DNA of 64,000 bases from Cytophagales bacterium (lineage in GTDB: Bacteria > Bacteroidota > Bacteroidia > Cytophagales > Microscillaceae): contig JAAFJG010000003.1 of NCBI GenBank assembly GCA_013298075.1, forward strand, positions 1 to 64,000, written 5' to 3'. This document shows, piece after piece, positions 53,682-62,533 of this stretch (within the stretch, counting starts at the first letter, position 1; every line of letters begins with the position of its first letter). A program made the position numbers and the translations under genes. The notes below the pieces were generated by a model, which saw only the letters and a list, made by a program, of their open reading frames with translations, did no database searches and was not told the DNA's origin.

Positions 53682-55703
53682 TTAATTCATTGGATTCATT
53701 CTAAAACCTATGACCAAAATGTCATCCATTTGTCTATTTTCGCCCATCCAATCGATTAAAGTTTTATTTAAAATTTTTCTTTGTTCTTGCATTACCTCGT
53801 GATGATGTTCCAATAATAAATCATCTAAACGTTGCTTAGAAAATTTACGACCTTTTGGACCTCCAAACTGATCTTGAAATCCATCAGAAAATATATAAAA
53901 ACAAGTTGGTTTATCAATTTTTAACGTATATTTTTGAAAAACTCTTTCTCTATCTTTTTGAAAACCACCAATAGGCAATTTACAAGATTCATACGCTTGC
54001 ATTTGTCCATCTTGCACAAACAATAAAGGTCTAGCTGCCCCTGCATATTCCACCGTATTTTTTCGTGGGTCAATCACACACAAAGCCACGTCCATTCCAT
54101 CTTGATTTTTGGTTTCTTCTTGATTCAAAGCAGAGCCAATACTTTGGTGCAATTCATTCAAAATCCATTCTGGGTCTGTAATTCCTTGCAAATTGATGAC
54201 TTGATTTAAGTAAGAATCACCTAACATAGACATAATTGCGCCCGGAACTCCGTGACCTGTACAATCTAAAACAGCAATAAAAATTTTTCCGTGTTTATAC
54301 GCAAACCAATACAAATCACCTGAAACAATATCTCGAGGTCTGAATAATACAAAATAATCTTTCAAACCTTCGTTCATTTGTTGAGTAGTTGGCAATAGAG
54401 ATTCTTGTATTCTTTTGGCATAATTGATGCTGGCGGTAATATCTTTATTTTTCCTTTCGATTTCTTTAAAAGCAGCCTCTAATACATCATTTTTGCGGTT
54501 AATGGCTTCATTTTGTATTTCGATTTGATTTTTTCTTTCTTCTGATTCTTTATTTTTTCTTTCGATTTCGATTTTTTGTTGTTCTAGGGCAGATTTTTGT
54601 GCTTCTAAAACTACATTTTGTTGTTCAACGCCTAATTTTTGTGTGCCTAATAATTGATTTATTTTTACTTTTTGTCTATTATTTCTATATAAAAATACAA
54701 TCAAAACCAAAGCAGATATTACAAAAATAGTAGAAACCAAAATCAATAATTGTGAAATTCTATTTTGAGCGGTTAATAATTCTCTTTCTTGGGTTTGTTT
54801 TTTGATAATATCATCGGTTACTCTGATTACGTCTTGTGCGTCAGTTTGTTGGTCTTTAAAAATAGATTCTTTTAATTTAACGTATTCTTGATGATATTGA
54901 AATGCTTTTTTGTAGTCTTCTTGTGCTACATACAGTTGCGAAAGTCCTAAATATGCTCTTTGTAATTCTATTTTACTATTTTCTTTTTTTGCTTTAAATT
55001 CTTGTTGTTCATAACTTCTTCTTGCTTCATAATAATCTTTTAACTTAAAATAATTTTCTCCCAGGCGATATAAATTTGCGATAATTAATTTAGCATCTGG
55101 GATATTATCAGCAATTTCTAATGCCTGTTTATGATAACGAATGGCTTCATTGTAATTTCCTTCTTTATAATATACGACTCCTAAATTAGTCAAAGTATTG
55201 GCAATTCCTTTTTTATCTTTTAGTTTTTCTCTCAATACTAAAGATTTTTGAAAAGCTTCTACGGCTAATTCATTGTCACCTTTTACCACATAAGCTGTTC
55301 CAATTCGGTGATGTCCTTCTGCAATTCCTACTTCGTCGTTTGTATTTTGTCTTAATTTTAAGGCTCTGGTAAAATAATTAATTGCCATTTCAGGTTCACT
55401 ATTTTGTGTGAGATATAAATCACCCAAAAAATTAGCATTTTTTAATATTCCGTCGTTATATTTTTCATTTTCTGCTTCTTTGAGTGCTTGTTCGGCGAAT
55501 TTTTTTGCTTCTGCAGAATTTTTAGACAAATAAGTAGTAGCCAAACTATATAAAATATCAGATCTTTCCTTTCCTGTTTTTGCAGCACTTAATTTTTCAT
55601 TGAGTTCTTCTATATCGCTTTTGGGCAAAACTTTTGGGGTTTGTCCTGATGCGAAGGAAAAACAAAGGAAAAATAAAACTATAAAAACTAAAAAGTAACG
55701 CAT
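53682..55703 (-). CDS. TPR-SpoIIE phosphatase (SiaA-like role)
   Basis: 673 residues. Order: a signal peptide (1-21), TPRs (about 30-290; repeated GIA-T-LG-VYY-GNY-EAI patterns), one transmembrane helix (LLILVSTIFVISALVLIVFLY, about 322-343), a long coiled coil (345-425), and a PP2C/SpoIIE domain with acidic metal-binding residues in VSGDLYW, VLDCTGHGVPGA and IFSDGFQDQFGG. It takes the place of SiaA in the SiaABC system, but its sensor is a TPR array instead of the usual periplasmic/HAMP unit. Likely substrates are the two SiaC proteins. Confidence 0.88.
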   Translation of the reverse strand: MRYFLVFIVLFFLCFSFASGQTPKVLPKSDIEELNEKLSAAKTGKERSDILYSLATTYLSKNSAEAKKFAEQALKEAENEKYNDGILKNANFLGDLYLTQNSEPEMAINYFTRALKLRQNTNDEVGIAEGHHRIGTAYVVKGDNELAVEAFQKSLVLREKLKDKKGIANTLTNLGVVYYKEGNYNEAIRYHKQALEIADNIPDAKLIIANLYRLGENYFKLKDYYEARRSYEQQEFKAKKENSKIELQRAYLGLSQLYVAQEDYKKAFQYHQEYVKLKESIFKDQQTDAQDVIRVTDDIIKKQTQERELLTAQNRISQLLILVSTIFVISALVLIVFLYRNNRQKVKINQLLGTQKLGVEQQNVVLEAQKSALEQQKIEIERKNKESEERKNQIEIQNEAINRKNDVLEAAFKEIERKNKDITASINYAKRIQESLLPTTQQMNEGLKDYFVLFRPRDIVSGDLYWFAYKHGKIFIAVLDCTGHGVPGAIMSMLGDSYLNQVINLQGITDPEWILNELHQSIGSALNQEETKNQDGMDVALCVIDPRKNTVEYAGAARPLLFVQDGQMQAYESCKLPIGGFQKDRERVFQKYTLKIDKPTCFYIFSDGFQDQFGGPKGRKFSKQRLDDLLLEHHHEVMQEQRKILNKTLIDWMGENRQMDDILVIGFRMNPMN

Positions 55704-55852
55704 TTTTTATAAAAATAAAAGATAAGATAAATTATTCCAGACTAATATATAAGAAGGAATAAATTGAACAAGGAATTGAACAATAGACAAATAAATATTT
55801 TAGTGATAAAATAAAAAATAGATTTTATCACTAAAATAAATACAACAAAAAA

Positions 55853-56248
55853 TTAATCTTCAGGTTCGAAAGCAAACATATTGATTTTTAAACCTGTGTC
55901 TTTTGTATAGTCTTCTGCTTCTTCAGCAATACTATCATCATCTTCAGGATAATACCAATTTACGACTACTTGCCCACTATCATCTTCATATTTTTTTAAT
56001 ACACGCAAAATATTCAAGATACTTCTTGAGGAGCTTGTATTAAAATAAGTCAAACGGAAGTTAAAAGTAATTGTCTTTCTTACTTCTTTGATATAGTTTT
56101 CGAGCCATTGAATTAAATTGTTATAAAATTCGTCTGTATCTTCTAAATATGATTCGCCTGATATTTCACAGATACCAGAAGTAGCATTAAGTTTTACTTC
56201 AGGAATGAAATAAACGCCGCTTTCTCCTTTAATTTCGAGATTCTCCAT
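55853..56248 (-). CDS. SiaC family regulatory phosphoprotein (paralogue 1)
   Basis: 131 residues, DUF1987. FRLTYFNTSSSRSILNIL carries the likely phospho-threonine T71. It is 100 bases downstream of the kinase gene and so most probably the direct SiaB substrate. Acidic C-terminal tail. Confidence 0.85.
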   Translation of the reverse strand: MENLEIKGESGVYFIPEVKLNATSGICEISGESYLEDTDEFYNNLIQWLENYIKEVRKTITFNFRLTYFNTSSSRSILNILRVLKKYEDDSGQVVVNWYYPEDDDSIAEEAEDYTKDTGLKINMFAFEPED

Positions 56249-56348
56249 CTAATAGAATAAAAATTATATAATCTAAGTTTTAAAATAATTGCAAAAGTAA
56301 TAATAATTATTTGTTTTTTAGGTATAAATACAAAAAAATAAATAATTT

Positions 56349-56918
56349 TTATTCCGTTTCTTCTGTTGAGTGTTTAGGAACAGACACAAAAAGTGCATAA
56401 AAAGCAAATTCTCCTCCCGGTAATTCTTTAATTTTTACTTCCAAAGGTCCGCCTGCTGTCAAAGCTACTTGCACCAAACCGATCCCAGCCCCTTTACTTT
56501 CTTCTCCCTGCGGATCATTGCGTAGTTTACGTTTATATTCACGCAAAGCCTCTCTATCCAACGCATTGATAGTATTATATTTTTCTACCAATCTTGTCAC
56601 GGCATCTTTATAAACTAAATTACCTGTAATTAGTTTAAAGGAATCCTCTGTTTGCACAATCACCAAAGTCCCTACTTTGTCTTGATTGCCAAAATGATTG
56701 ACTTCTTTCGAATAATAAAGTACGTTTTGTGCTAATTCCATAAAAATAGCGAATACTTTTTTTCCAATTTTGGGACTTTCCTGTTGCAATTTCAAACGAA
56801 TATCGCGGCTAAATTCAGCCAACAGCACATCAGTAAGCGGTCCCTTATAAGATAAAATAATATTATCTTGGGTAATTTGAGAATGATACTCAAAAAAATT
56901 AAACTCCTTAGTAGTCAT
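56349..56918 (-). CDS. SiaB family protein kinase
   Basis: 189 residues, GHKL ATPase/kinase fold. N box in FAIFMELAQNVLYYSKE (about 56-72) and glycine-rich box in GAGIGLVQVAL; there is no phospho-accepting histidine domain. SiaB kinases phosphorylate a threonine in SiaC. First gene of the leftward cluster. Confidence 0.87.
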   Translation of the reverse strand: MTTKEFNFFEYHSQITQDNIILSYKGPLTDVLLAEFSRDIRLKLQQESPKIGKKVFAIFMELAQNVLYYSKEVNHFGNQDKVGTLVIVQTEDSFKLITGNLVYKDAVTRLVEKYNTINALDREALREYKRKLRNDPQGEESKGAGIGLVQVALTAGGPLEVKIKELPGGEFAFYALFVSVPKHSTEETE

Positions 56919-57180
56919 AAGTTTTTGATTTTGTTTAAATTTTAAGATTTATTCTTGTTTTATTGTTATGTTTAATCTATCAAATTACCAACACTTTGTA
57001 AAATTTTATCAAAAGTAATTACTATTTATGAGAAAAAAAAATATTCAACAAAATTTTCTAAAAACTATTCAATTTTTATGCCTATTACATCAAAAAAGTT
57101 TTTAAAATCAATAAAAATACAAACAAACCTAAAAAAATCAAAAACATTAATGAAAAAATAATTGTTATCATTTTTTTTTA
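56919..57180. other. divergent promoter region between siaB and apbC
   Basis: No gene and no repeat seen. The siaB side shows only weak promoter matches; the apbC side has a clear -7 box at 57181. Confidence 0.5.
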
Positions 57181-57188
57181 TACCTTTG
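57181..57188 (+). promoter_or_regulatory. -7 box for apbC
   Basis: TACCTTTG, 72 bases before the ATG at 57261. TTG is seen at 57162-57164, 16 bases upstream of the box. Confidence 0.55.
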
Positions 57189-57260
57189 CCAATCAAAAAA
57201 ACATATAATAATAAATGGTATATAAATAAAAAACATACATTATATATCTATCCAAAAAAA

Positions 57261-58325
57261 ATGACAGAGCAAGATATTTTAAAAGCTTTATCAACCGTAG
57301 AAGAACCCGATTTGAAAAAAGATTTGGTTACTTTGGGAATGATAAAAAACATAGAAATTACAGCCAATCGTGTAAGATTTACAGTCGTATTGACCACGCC
57401 TGCTTGTCCACTCAAAGAATTGATTAGACAAAGATGCGAAACGGCTATTCATTCGCAGGTCGATCCAAAAGCAGAAATCGACATCGAAATGACCGCAGAA
57501 GTTACAAGTATTAGAAATCAAGGACAACTTTTGCCCAATGTAAAAAATATTGTTGCCATTGCATCGGGAAAAGGCGGCGTAGGAAAATCTACCATTACAG
57601 CCAATTTAGCCTTAGCACTCTCACGCACAGGTGCCAAAGTAGGCATTATTGATGCGGATATTTCAGGTCCTTCTATTCCGATAATGTTTGGAGTAGAAAA
57701 TGAAAAACCTTATGTAAGGCAAGAAAATGGCAAAAATTGGATTATTCCGATTGAACGTTTTGATATGAAAATTATCTCGATGGGTTTTTTAGCTCCTTCA
57801 GAAAGTGCGGTCGCTTGGAGAGGTCCGATGGCAAGCAAGGCTTTGATGCAATTTTTAGGTGATACAGATTGGGGACATTTAGATTATTTATTGATTGATT
57901 TACCGCCCGGAACTGGTGATATTCATATTAGTTTGACGCAAGCATTGCCTTTGACAGGCGCAGTAATTGTTACGACTCCACAAAAAGTTGCGTTGGCTGA
58001 TGCTTTGAAAGGCGTAGCAATGTTCAGACAACCTGGTACAAAAGTACCTATTTTAGGATTGGTAGAAAATATGGCGTATTTTACTCCCGCAGAATTGCCT
58101 AATCATAAATATTATATTTTTGGACAAGATGGCGGTAAAAAATTTGCAGAAAATAATGTATTGCCATTTTTAGGACAAATTCCGTTGGTGCAAAGTATTA
58201 GAGAATCAGGCGATATGGGTATTCCTGCAGTTGCAAATGCCGAACCTGCCACAATGGAAGCATTTGAGGAATTGGCTCGTAAGGTTGCTCAACAAATTGC
58301 GATTGTTAATGCAGAAAAAAATTAG
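57261..58325 (+). CDS. apbC: Mrp/NBP35 (ApbC) iron-sulfur carrier ATPase
   Basis: 354 residues. N-terminal DUF59/MIP18-like domain (ILKALSTVEEPDLKKDLVTLGMIKNI), then a P-loop ATPase with a deviant Walker A ASGKGGVGKST, and DIDADISGPSIP-type switch motifs read here as IIDADISGPSIPIMF. ATP-dependent iron-sulfur cluster carrier. ATG at 57261 gives the usual MTEQDILKAL beginning; the upstream in-frame extension is AT-rich and includes the promoter. The C-terminal CXXC found in many Mrp proteins is not visible. Confidence 0.9.
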   Translation: MTEQDILKALSTVEEPDLKKDLVTLGMIKNIEITANRVRFTVVLTTPACPLKELIRQRCETAIHSQVDPKAEIDIEMTAEVTSIRNQGQLLPNVKNIVAIASGKGGVGKSTITANLALALSRTGAKVGIIDADISGPSIPIMFGVENEKPYVRQENGKNWIIPIERFDMKIISMGFLAPSESAVAWRGPMASKALMQFLGDTDWGHLDYLLIDLPPGTGDIHISLTQALPLTGAVIVTTPQKVALADALKGVAMFRQPGTKVPILGLVENMAYFTPAELPNHKYYIFGQDGGKKFAENNVLPFLGQIPLVQSIRESGDMGIPAVANAEPATMEAFEELARKVAQQIAIVNAEKN

Positions 58326-58360
58326 TTTTTTTTGTGGAAATATTTTTTTGATAAGAAAAT

Positions 58361-58402
58361 AAAAGTGTAAGCAAAAATATAGATTTTTTTACTTACACTT
58401 TT
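58361..58402 (+). terminator. terminator after apbC
   Basis: AAAAGTGTAAG pairs with CTTACACTTTT, followed by T residues. Confidence 0.65.
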
Positions 58403-58413
58403 TTTATGATTTA

Positions 58414-58631
58414 GAGGAAAATATTGCAAATATAATTTTATTCTGTATGAATAGAAATGGCATTTATGCCATTTATTTAAAAAATATAAAAATATCAATT
58501 TGAAAAATGCAGAGATTTCGGCTAAAGCCAATAATTGAATTTTATATTATCCTCCAGATAAATCTGGAGGCAATTCAAAAAACATATTTCAAAAACATAT
58601 TTTTATTTTTCTCACAAATTTCCTAATAACC
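58414..58631 (+). repeat. Repeat B copy
   Basis: AATGGCAT/ATGCCATT palindrome, TTTCGGCTAAAGCC hairpin, CCTCCAGAT/ATCTGGAGG, and right end CACAAATTTCCTAATAACC. It is an uninterrupted version of the site hit by repeat A at 12.79 kb. Confidence 0.7.
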
Positions 58632-58635
58632 TTTT

Positions 58636-59415
58636 TTATTGATTATTTCCTTCTAAAAAATGGCTAAAAGTATCTCCGCGAAGTCCCAAACGCAATGTTT
58701 CTAACGGAATAACTTCGTTAGTAGCAATATTTCCTAAATTTACATTTGCCCCCAACATCTTAATAAACCAAACTTGTTGAGATTTTTGTGGTGCTTCCCA
58801 AATAATTTTTTCAGATGGAACAGAACGCACAATTTCTTTAATCAAACCTTGTCGAACTTCTCCTGAATCTCTAAAAAGTCCTACATTTCCTGCTTCTCTT
58901 GCTTCTCCAATCACTTTCCACGCACCTGCTGCCAATTCTTTATTCATCAATTCTATCCATTCGTAAGGGGCTAATATTTTTTCTGCATCTTTGGAGCCAA
59001 CTTCCGAAAGTACTCTTGTTTGTTTGGCTAACATTTCGATATATTTGCATTTTTCATCATGATCAAGTTCAATCGAGCCATCAGAAACTTCGCACAAAGG
59101 CATTTCATATTTATCTAAAACTGCTCTGTAATCGTCAATTTGTCCGCGTACTAAAAATGCTTCGAATAAAGTTCCACCAAAATAAAAAGGAATATTAGCA
59201 TTTTTATAGATGTCTAATTTTTTTTTGAGGTGAGGCGAAACATAAGAAGTTGCCCAACCTAATTTTATCATATCAATATATTCTCCCGAAGATTCTATCA
59301 AATCTTCTGCTTCACGTGTGCTAAGTCCTTTATCCATCACCATAGTTAGTCCTTTTTGGCGTGGTTTTTCATCTCTTTCTGGGAGATCTTTCAAAAAATA
59401 ATTTTTTTCTTCCAT
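58636..59415 (-). CDS. phosphosulfolactate synthase
   Basis: 259 residues from MEEKNYFLK. It adds sulfite to PEP to give phosphosulfolactate (ComA fold). PRQKGLTMVMDKGLSTREAEDLI, VSDGSIELDHDEK, IGEAREAGNVGLFRDSGEVR and the C-terminal RLGLRGDTF match the family. In archaea it starts coenzyme M synthesis. In Bacteroidota a role in sulfolactate or sulfonolipid metabolism is plausible but not shown. No other genes for such a pathway are adjacent. Confidence 0.87.
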   Translation of the reverse strand: MEEKNYFLKDLPERDEKPRQKGLTMVMDKGLSTREAEDLIESSGEYIDMIKLGWATSYVSPHLKKKLDIYKNANIPFYFGGTLFEAFLVRGQIDDYRAVLDKYEMPLCEVSDGSIELDHDEKCKYIEMLAKQTRVLSEVGSKDAEKILAPYEWIELMNKELAAGAWKVIGEAREAGNVGLFRDSGEVRQGLIKEIVRSVPSEKIIWEAPQKSQQVWFIKMLGANVNLGNIATNEVIPLETLRLGLRGDTFSHFLEGNNQ

Positions 59416-59636
59416 TTTTAAAATCAAAAATAAAATAAATTGTTACGAGTTGCAATATTAGTATTTATTTCGCAAAATCTAACTCTTTTATAAATTTTTT
59501 GATGTTAAAAAAGATTTTTACTTTTATTAAATTGTATTTTTTTTATTTTTGATTGGGTTTATTGTAGATTTTTGATGGTTATGTCTTTCTTTAAAAAATA
59601 AAATATTTTTGGGTTGATATATTCATCATAAAATAT

Positions 59637-59681
59637 TTTTTGGAAGTTCGTCAAGTCTTTGGTATTGACAAACTTCCAAAA
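59637..59681 (-). terminator. terminator for the Rpn-family gene
   Basis: TTTTTGGAAGTTCGTCAA pairs (one mismatch) with TTGACAAACTTCCAAAAA. Confidence 0.65.
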
Positions 59682-59698
59682 AAACAATCAAAAATTAC

Positions 59699-60709
59699 TT
59701 ATTTTTTTGATAATTCTTTCCTAATTTTTTCTATCTCTGAAATAGGCAAATTAGTAATTTGATGAATGGTTTGGTTATCCAATCCTAAATGAATACAATT
59801 AATCGTATTCATTTTATTTGTTTCTTTTGCCCCTTTTTGTAAGCCTTTTTGCAAACCAATCACCTCGCCTTTTTGCAAGCCAATTATTTCACCTTTTTGT
59901 AAGCCAATTATTTCACCTTTTTGCAAACCTTCTTCACGATAAGTAATCATAGAGTTTTTTAAATCTCTATAACTTTTTAAACTATCTTCATAAGCTGACA
60001 TTTCTTCAGGAGAATAATTAGCTACTTCTGCAATTTCAAATACTTCCATAAATATACCTTGGTTTAAAATTTCGGGGGCATCTTCAAATTTTGAAATGTT
60101 TTTTAGAATATACAACCATTTATCATAATCACTTTCGAGTTGCTCGATAGTTTTGTTAAAATTTGGCATTTCTAAATAAACAAAACGTAGTTTGTCATAA
60201 AATATTTTATTTGTTTCGATATTTAATAACATCACGTCATGTTTGACCTGATTTCCTTCGCTTTCTTCTCCAATCATATCAAATTTAAAATCCATCACAG
60301 CAATCGTATAAACGTTTGCTAATTCATAATTCCAAACAAAATCAGGTTCTCCACTTCCTTTTTCGGCTTTTTTATCTTTTTTTGCTTGAGATAAAATCAC
60401 ACTTGACGCATAAAAAACACCTCTATCTTTGAAATATTTTTGTTTTGCTTTTTGCATTTCGATAATAAAATGCTCGCCTTTTTCATTTTGACAATACAAA
60501 TCAAAAATAGATTTTCTATCTTTTTCTTGTTTGCCCAAATGTTCATTTTTCAGGTATTTTATTTTAGTAATTCTAACATCAACCAATAAAGTATTCAAAA
60601 AATTGATGAGCAATTTCTTGTTTGCCTCTTCGCCAAATAATTTTTTGAAACCAAAATCTGTGAAAAAATTGATATATTTTCCTAATTTTTCTTCTGTTTT
60701 CTTTGCCAT
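59699..60709 (-). CDS. Rpn family recombination-promoting nuclease/putative transposase
   Basis: 336 residues, PD-(D/E)XK nuclease fold. INFFTDFGFKKLFGEEANKKLLINFLNTLL at the N-terminus; catalytic residues in SIFDLYCQNEKGEHFIIEMQKAKQKYF (D-x..-ExQxxK). Near the C-terminus lies a tandem array of QKGEIIGL units (24-nt DNA repeats, 59846-59930). Rpn proteins cut DNA and promote RecA-independent recombination; many Bacteroidota carry multiple copies. Confidence 0.85.
   Translation of the reverse strand: MAKKTEEKLGKYINFFTDFGFKKLFGEEANKKLLINFLNTLLVDVRITKIKYLKNEHLGKQEKDRKSIFDLYCQNEKGEHFIIEMQKAKQKYFKDRGVFYASSVILSQAKKDKKAEKGSGEPDFVWNYELANVYTIAVMDFKFDMIGEESEGNQVKHDVMLLNIETNKIFYDKLRFVYLEMPNFNKTIEQLESDYDKWLYILKNISKFEDAPEILNQGIFMEVFEIAEVANYSPEEMSAYEDSLKSYRDLKNSMITYREEGLQKGEIIGLQKGEIIGLQKGEVIGLQKGLQKGAKETNKMNTINCIHLGLDNQTIHQITNLPISEIEKIRKELSKK
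59846..59930 (-). repeat. 24-bp tandem repeats inside the Rpn gene
   Basis: About three and a half units, each coding for an octapeptide of the QKGEIIGL type. Units two and three differ by one base. Confidence 0.8.
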
Positions 60710-60974
60710 TTTTTTATTTTATTAAATTTTTGAGATTTGATACATTTATAAACGTTATAAAAATACAAAAATAAATATTTTTTTTGGAATAAAAAATAAA
60801 GAAGGAAAAAACGATTAAAAATAATTCCTAAATTCTCGTTTTTAATAAGCAAAATATAGTTTTTTAAATAAAATAAAAAAAAACATAATCAAGTTTTCTT
60901 AATAAAAATAAAAATAGTTACACTTTTTAAAACATTTTTATTGACAATGCGTTATAAGAAAAATGCCTAAAAAT

Positions 60975-61448
60975 ATGATAAAAAAAACCTTCATTTTCGT
61001 TTTAATTGTTCTTTTGATGACTGCTTGCTTTCAACCTACTCCTTGTCAAGAATCTACAGGAGCGATAGCACACCTACAATTCAAAAATGCTAATGGTAGA
61101 AGAATACAATCTCCTTATTCAAGAGTATATGAAAAAAGTATGATGACAAATATAGATAGTATCAAAGCAGGAAGAGACACACTCTATACTCCTAATTATC
61201 ATTTACCTTTTCCAACGGTAGCCAATCCAAAAATACTCTGTTTTGTATTCGAAAAACCAAATGGACAAAAAGATAGTATCACCATAAAAGGTGATTTATA
61301 TTATAGTTATGAAAGTAGAAGTTGTGGTATATATACAAAATACAAAAACTTAAATATTATCACAGACAAAACATCGTTTCCTATAGCTAACATCAAATTA
61401 TCAGAATATTCAGTTTACATTCAATATGCTTTACAAATTACTTTATAA
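60975..61448 (+). CDS. lipoprotein (possibly DUF6452)
   Basis: 157 residues. Starting at 60975 gives MIKKTFIFVLIVLLMTAC, a textbook lipoprotein signal; the ORF is open from 60963 but those four codons weaken it. The mature part starts FQPTPCQESTGAIAHLQF and carries NPKILCFVFEK. Its order with the following barrel protein resembles the DUF6452/DUF6048 pair, a tentative match. It overlaps the next gene by 23 bases, so translation is likely coupled. Confidence 0.65.
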   Translation: MIKKTFIFVLIVLLMTACFQPTPCQESTGAIAHLQFKNANGRRIQSPYSRVYEKSMMTNIDSIKAGRDTLYTPNYHLPFPTVANPKILCFVFEKPNGQKDSITIKGDLYYSYESRSCGIYTKYKNLNIITDKTSFPIANIKLSEYSVYIQYALQITL

Positions 61449-62157
61449 ATTTATATTAGTGTATTGTATAACGACTTCGTTGCAAGCACAACTACCTGAT
61501 TTATATCCTGAGAAGAAAAAAACAAATCAAGATACCATCAAACCAACGCAAAAAATAGCCAATGAAAAAAGGTTTATTTTGGGGCTGAATTTTAGTAAAA
61601 TGGGTCTTAGACCGCTTGTAGGTGGATTTACGATAGATATGGAGACACATAAATTATTCAAAAAATCTTGGGCGTATGGAGCAGAATTTGGTTATACTGA
61701 ATATTATTTTAGGTCGAGAAATTTCAATGTACATAACAAAGGGGTTTATTTTAAACCTATGATTTCATATTTATTGAAAATATCTGATGATAATACAATT
61801 ATGTTTTCTACGGCTGTGCCTTTGGGTTTTTTTGAAGAAAGTGGTAGATTATTCGTTGGAAATTATTATTATACATTCAATCCAAACGAAATTAATTTTT
61901 ATCGTCCTAATCAATTTTTTTATGGGTTAGAATTTATTGCGACCGTAAAAACAAAAATTGCCTCAAATTTATATGTAGGTTTTGGAGGACGTTATGCACC
62001 TTTTATCTATAGCCAAAATATCAATGATAATTTTCCAATGAATACAAGATATTTTACAGGATCAGGCTATAATTTAGATTATAATGATATAAATCAAAGG
62101 CAAAGTAATCAGCATAGGGCGTTTGCTTTGTTTGGTAAAATATTTTTGTATTTTTAA
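61426..62157 (+). CDS. outer-membrane barrel protein (possibly DUF6048)
   Basis: 243 residues with a signal peptide ending TSLQAQ. ILGLNFSKMGLRPLVGGFTIDMETHKLFKKSWAYGAEFGYTEYYF and an aromatic C-terminus (GKIFLYF) suggest a 10-12-strand barrel. Coupled to the lipoprotein before it. The pair probably forms an outer-membrane complex; function unknown. Confidence 0.65.
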   Translation: MLYKLLYKFILVYCITTSLQAQLPDLYPEKKKTNQDTIKPTQKIANEKRFILGLNFSKMGLRPLVGGFTIDMETHKLFKKSWAYGAEFGYTEYYFRSRNFNVHNKGVYFKPMISYLLKISDDNTIMFSTAVPLGFFEESGRLFVGNYYYTFNPNEINFYRPNQFFYGLEFIATVKTKIASNLYVGFGGRYAPFIYSQNINDNFPMNTRYFTGSGYNLDYNDINQRQSNQHRAFALFGKIFLYF

Positions 62158-62158
62158 A

Positions 62159-62201
62159 AAAATAATTACCAAGAATTAAAAAAAGTCTTGGTAATTATTT
62201 T
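62159..62201. terminator. bidirectional terminator
   Basis: AAAATAATTACCAAGA pairs perfectly with TCTTGGTAATTATTTT. It ends the + gene at 62157 and could end a small minus-strand transcript from 62308. Confidence 0.7.
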
Positions 62202-62308
62202 ATTTCAGTTTGTTACCCTCACGAATAGATTCGCAAACACTGAGATAAACCTCTCCTTTCATCTTTTTTTATATAAAAATGGTATATAATTAGTGGAAAT
62301 CATTGAAT
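62159..62308 (-). ncRNA. candidate small transcript with a 20-codon ORF
   Basis: A minus-strand promoter (62312-62342) and the hairpin at 62159-62201 delimit about 150 nt. An ORF at 62200-62262 encodes MKGEVYLSVCESIREGNKLK, with its stop in the terminator stem. It could be a small protein, an sRNA or the 5' stub of a lost gene. Confidence 0.3.
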
Positions 62309-62311
62309 ACG

Positions 62312-62342
62312 CAAAGGTAAACCACTTTTTTGACAATTCCAA
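62312..62342 (-). promoter_or_regulatory. promoter facing leftward in a gene-free region
   Basis: On the minus strand TTG (62340-62342), 20 bases, then TACCTTTG (62312-62319). Confidence 0.45.
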
Positions 62343-62533
62343 GTAAAAACTTCCAGCACAAAATGATTTTTTAAGACTCTTTTTTGACCTAAAACGTTTA
62401 TTATCAAAACAATTAGACGAAAAATCGTGTCAAAGCCAAGAAAAAATGTAGAATTGAAAGCGGCGAACAAAATTTAGAGGAAGAATAAAATCATATAAAT
62501 ATTTTGGGCGATAACAGGCTATCGTGCAAGCAC

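Noticed and set aside
52906-56918. Cyclic-di-GMP control as in Pseudomonas SiaABCD
   Set aside because: No GGDEF or EAL protein is present in the window, so the downstream output is left open.
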